A DNA stretch of 64,000 nucleotides from contig JASJDM010000021.1 in assembly GCA_030065125.1 (NCBI GenBank), positions 1-64,000 of the forward strand, read 5' to 3'. Below, in pieces: positions 63,641 through 64,000 of this stretch. Under the pieces are notes generated by a model, which saw only the letters and a list, made by a program, of their open reading frames with translations, was not told the DNA's origin and searched no databases. Source of the DNA: Lysobacterales bacterium. Its GTDB lineage: Bacteria; Pseudomonadota; Gammaproteobacteria; Xanthomonadales; SZUA-38. The stretch's first letter is position 1. Every line of letters begins with the position of its first letter. A program made the translations under genes and the position numbers.

Positions 63641-64000
63641 GTGAGTGAAAACGCCGACCAGGCAAAACACGCCAAAGGAAGCCCGTTGACGCCTGCAGGA
63701 TTCGCCGTGCGGATGGTGCTGGCTCTCTCCGCCTACGCCCTCATGCTGTTCCTGCCGGCCGGAACCCCGGCCTATGTGCCAGGATGGATATTCCTCGGCG
63801 TCATCGTACCTCTGGGCACTGGTGCGGGCATTTACCTTTTCCGGAATCACCCCGCGCTGGTTGAACGCCGCATGCGTTACCGCGAAAAAGAAGGGCAACA
63901 GCGGGTGATCATCGCGGCGATGACCGTCGTCTATGTGGGCGGCATTGTTCTGTGCGGCCTGGACTATCGCTGGGGCTGGTCCCAGGTTCCCCTGTCAGCA
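63641..64000 (+). CDS. Isoprenylcysteine carboxyl methyltransferase-like membrane protein, 5' part
   Basis: The frame opens at GTG 63641, is preceded by a GGAG-type site, and runs off the window end (120 codons visible). After a charged start come hydrophobic segments (VRMVLALSAYALMLFLPAG; WIFLGVIVPLGTGAGIYLF; IIAAMTVVYVGGIVLCGLD). LFRNHPALVERRMRYREKEGQQR and CGLDYRWGWSQVP are the pattern of ICMT-like/DUF1295-type integral membrane methyltransferases. The catalytic C-terminal half is outside the window. Confidence 0.8.
   Translation, partial: MSENADQAKHAKGSPLTPAGFAVRMVLALSAYALMLFLPAGTPAYVPGWIFLGVIVPLGTGAGIYLFRNHPALVERRMRYREKEGQQRVIIAAMTVVYVGGIVLCGLDYRWGWSQVPLSA

Noticed and set aside
1..64000. 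Genomic island, prophage or integrative element
   Set aside because: I saw no integrase, transposase, phage structural gene, tRNA or direct-repeat boundary, and base composition looks even apart from small AT-rich gaps.

Overview
The window reads as chromosomal DNA of a GC-rich gammaproteobacterium. The closest fit from memory is the Wenzhouxiangella / Lysobacterales-Chromatiales neighbourhood. That assignment rests on the pairing of DUF2339 with DUF3999, a DUF6502 gene, many CadC-like membrane winged-helix regulators, and many secreted proteins that carry a short F-x-D-[GS]-F-E motif. I cannot search a database, so it is an inference. I saw no rRNA, tRNA, CRISPR array, transposase, integrase or phage module. 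Coding density is high on both strands, and several genes appear to start with TTG or GTG behind good Shine-Dalgarno sites.

Layout. 0-5.7 kb: the end of a Calx-beta/DUF1566 surface protein, a glycosyltransferase-epimerase pair, a secreted unknown, and an ECF sigma / membrane anti-sigma pair. 5.9-16 kb: DUF2339, DUF3999 and an SH3-like/metallo-beta-lactamase protein; then a serine hydrolase, two motif-tagged secreted proteins and a DinB-like gene. 16.0-16.3 kb: an exact 30-copy 8-bp tandem repeat. 16.3-24.8 kb: DUF998 and msrA, a 750-residue unknown built from a long internal duplication, a DUF1579-like protein, an operon of serine hydrolase, membrane protein and TPR protein, and an S41-like peptidase. 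25-39 kb: a block of large exported proteins (beta-helix, an 805-residue unknown, a 1981-residue RHS/teneurin-like protein, a beta-propeller), ending in a membrane winged-helix regulator divergent from the propeller gene. 39-45 kb: a radical SAM/SPASM protein with an odd N-terminal domain, an acidic repeat protein downstream of a DUF6502 gene, and a flavocytochrome c sulfide dehydrogenase pair (fccA-fccB). 45-64 kb: a GH16 glucanase, an S41 peptidase, small exported or membrane proteins, two more membrane winged-helix regulators, a hybrid histidine kinase, a metzincin-like Asp/Ser-rich protein, an HD-GYP protein and the start of an isoprenylcysteine-methyltransferase-like gene.

How the genes work together. 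The dominant theme is the cell envelope and secretion: more than twenty products have signal peptides, and regulators with periplasmic sensor parts sit beside exported proteins. The best leads for something undescribed are the F-x-D-[GS]-F-E module, which occurs at the C-terminus, the N-terminus or between domains of seven otherwise unrelated exported proteins; a beta-rich 'WYTY' domain shared by three proteins and circularly permuted in one; and a degenerate serine-recombinase-like domain fused to a radical SAM enzyme.
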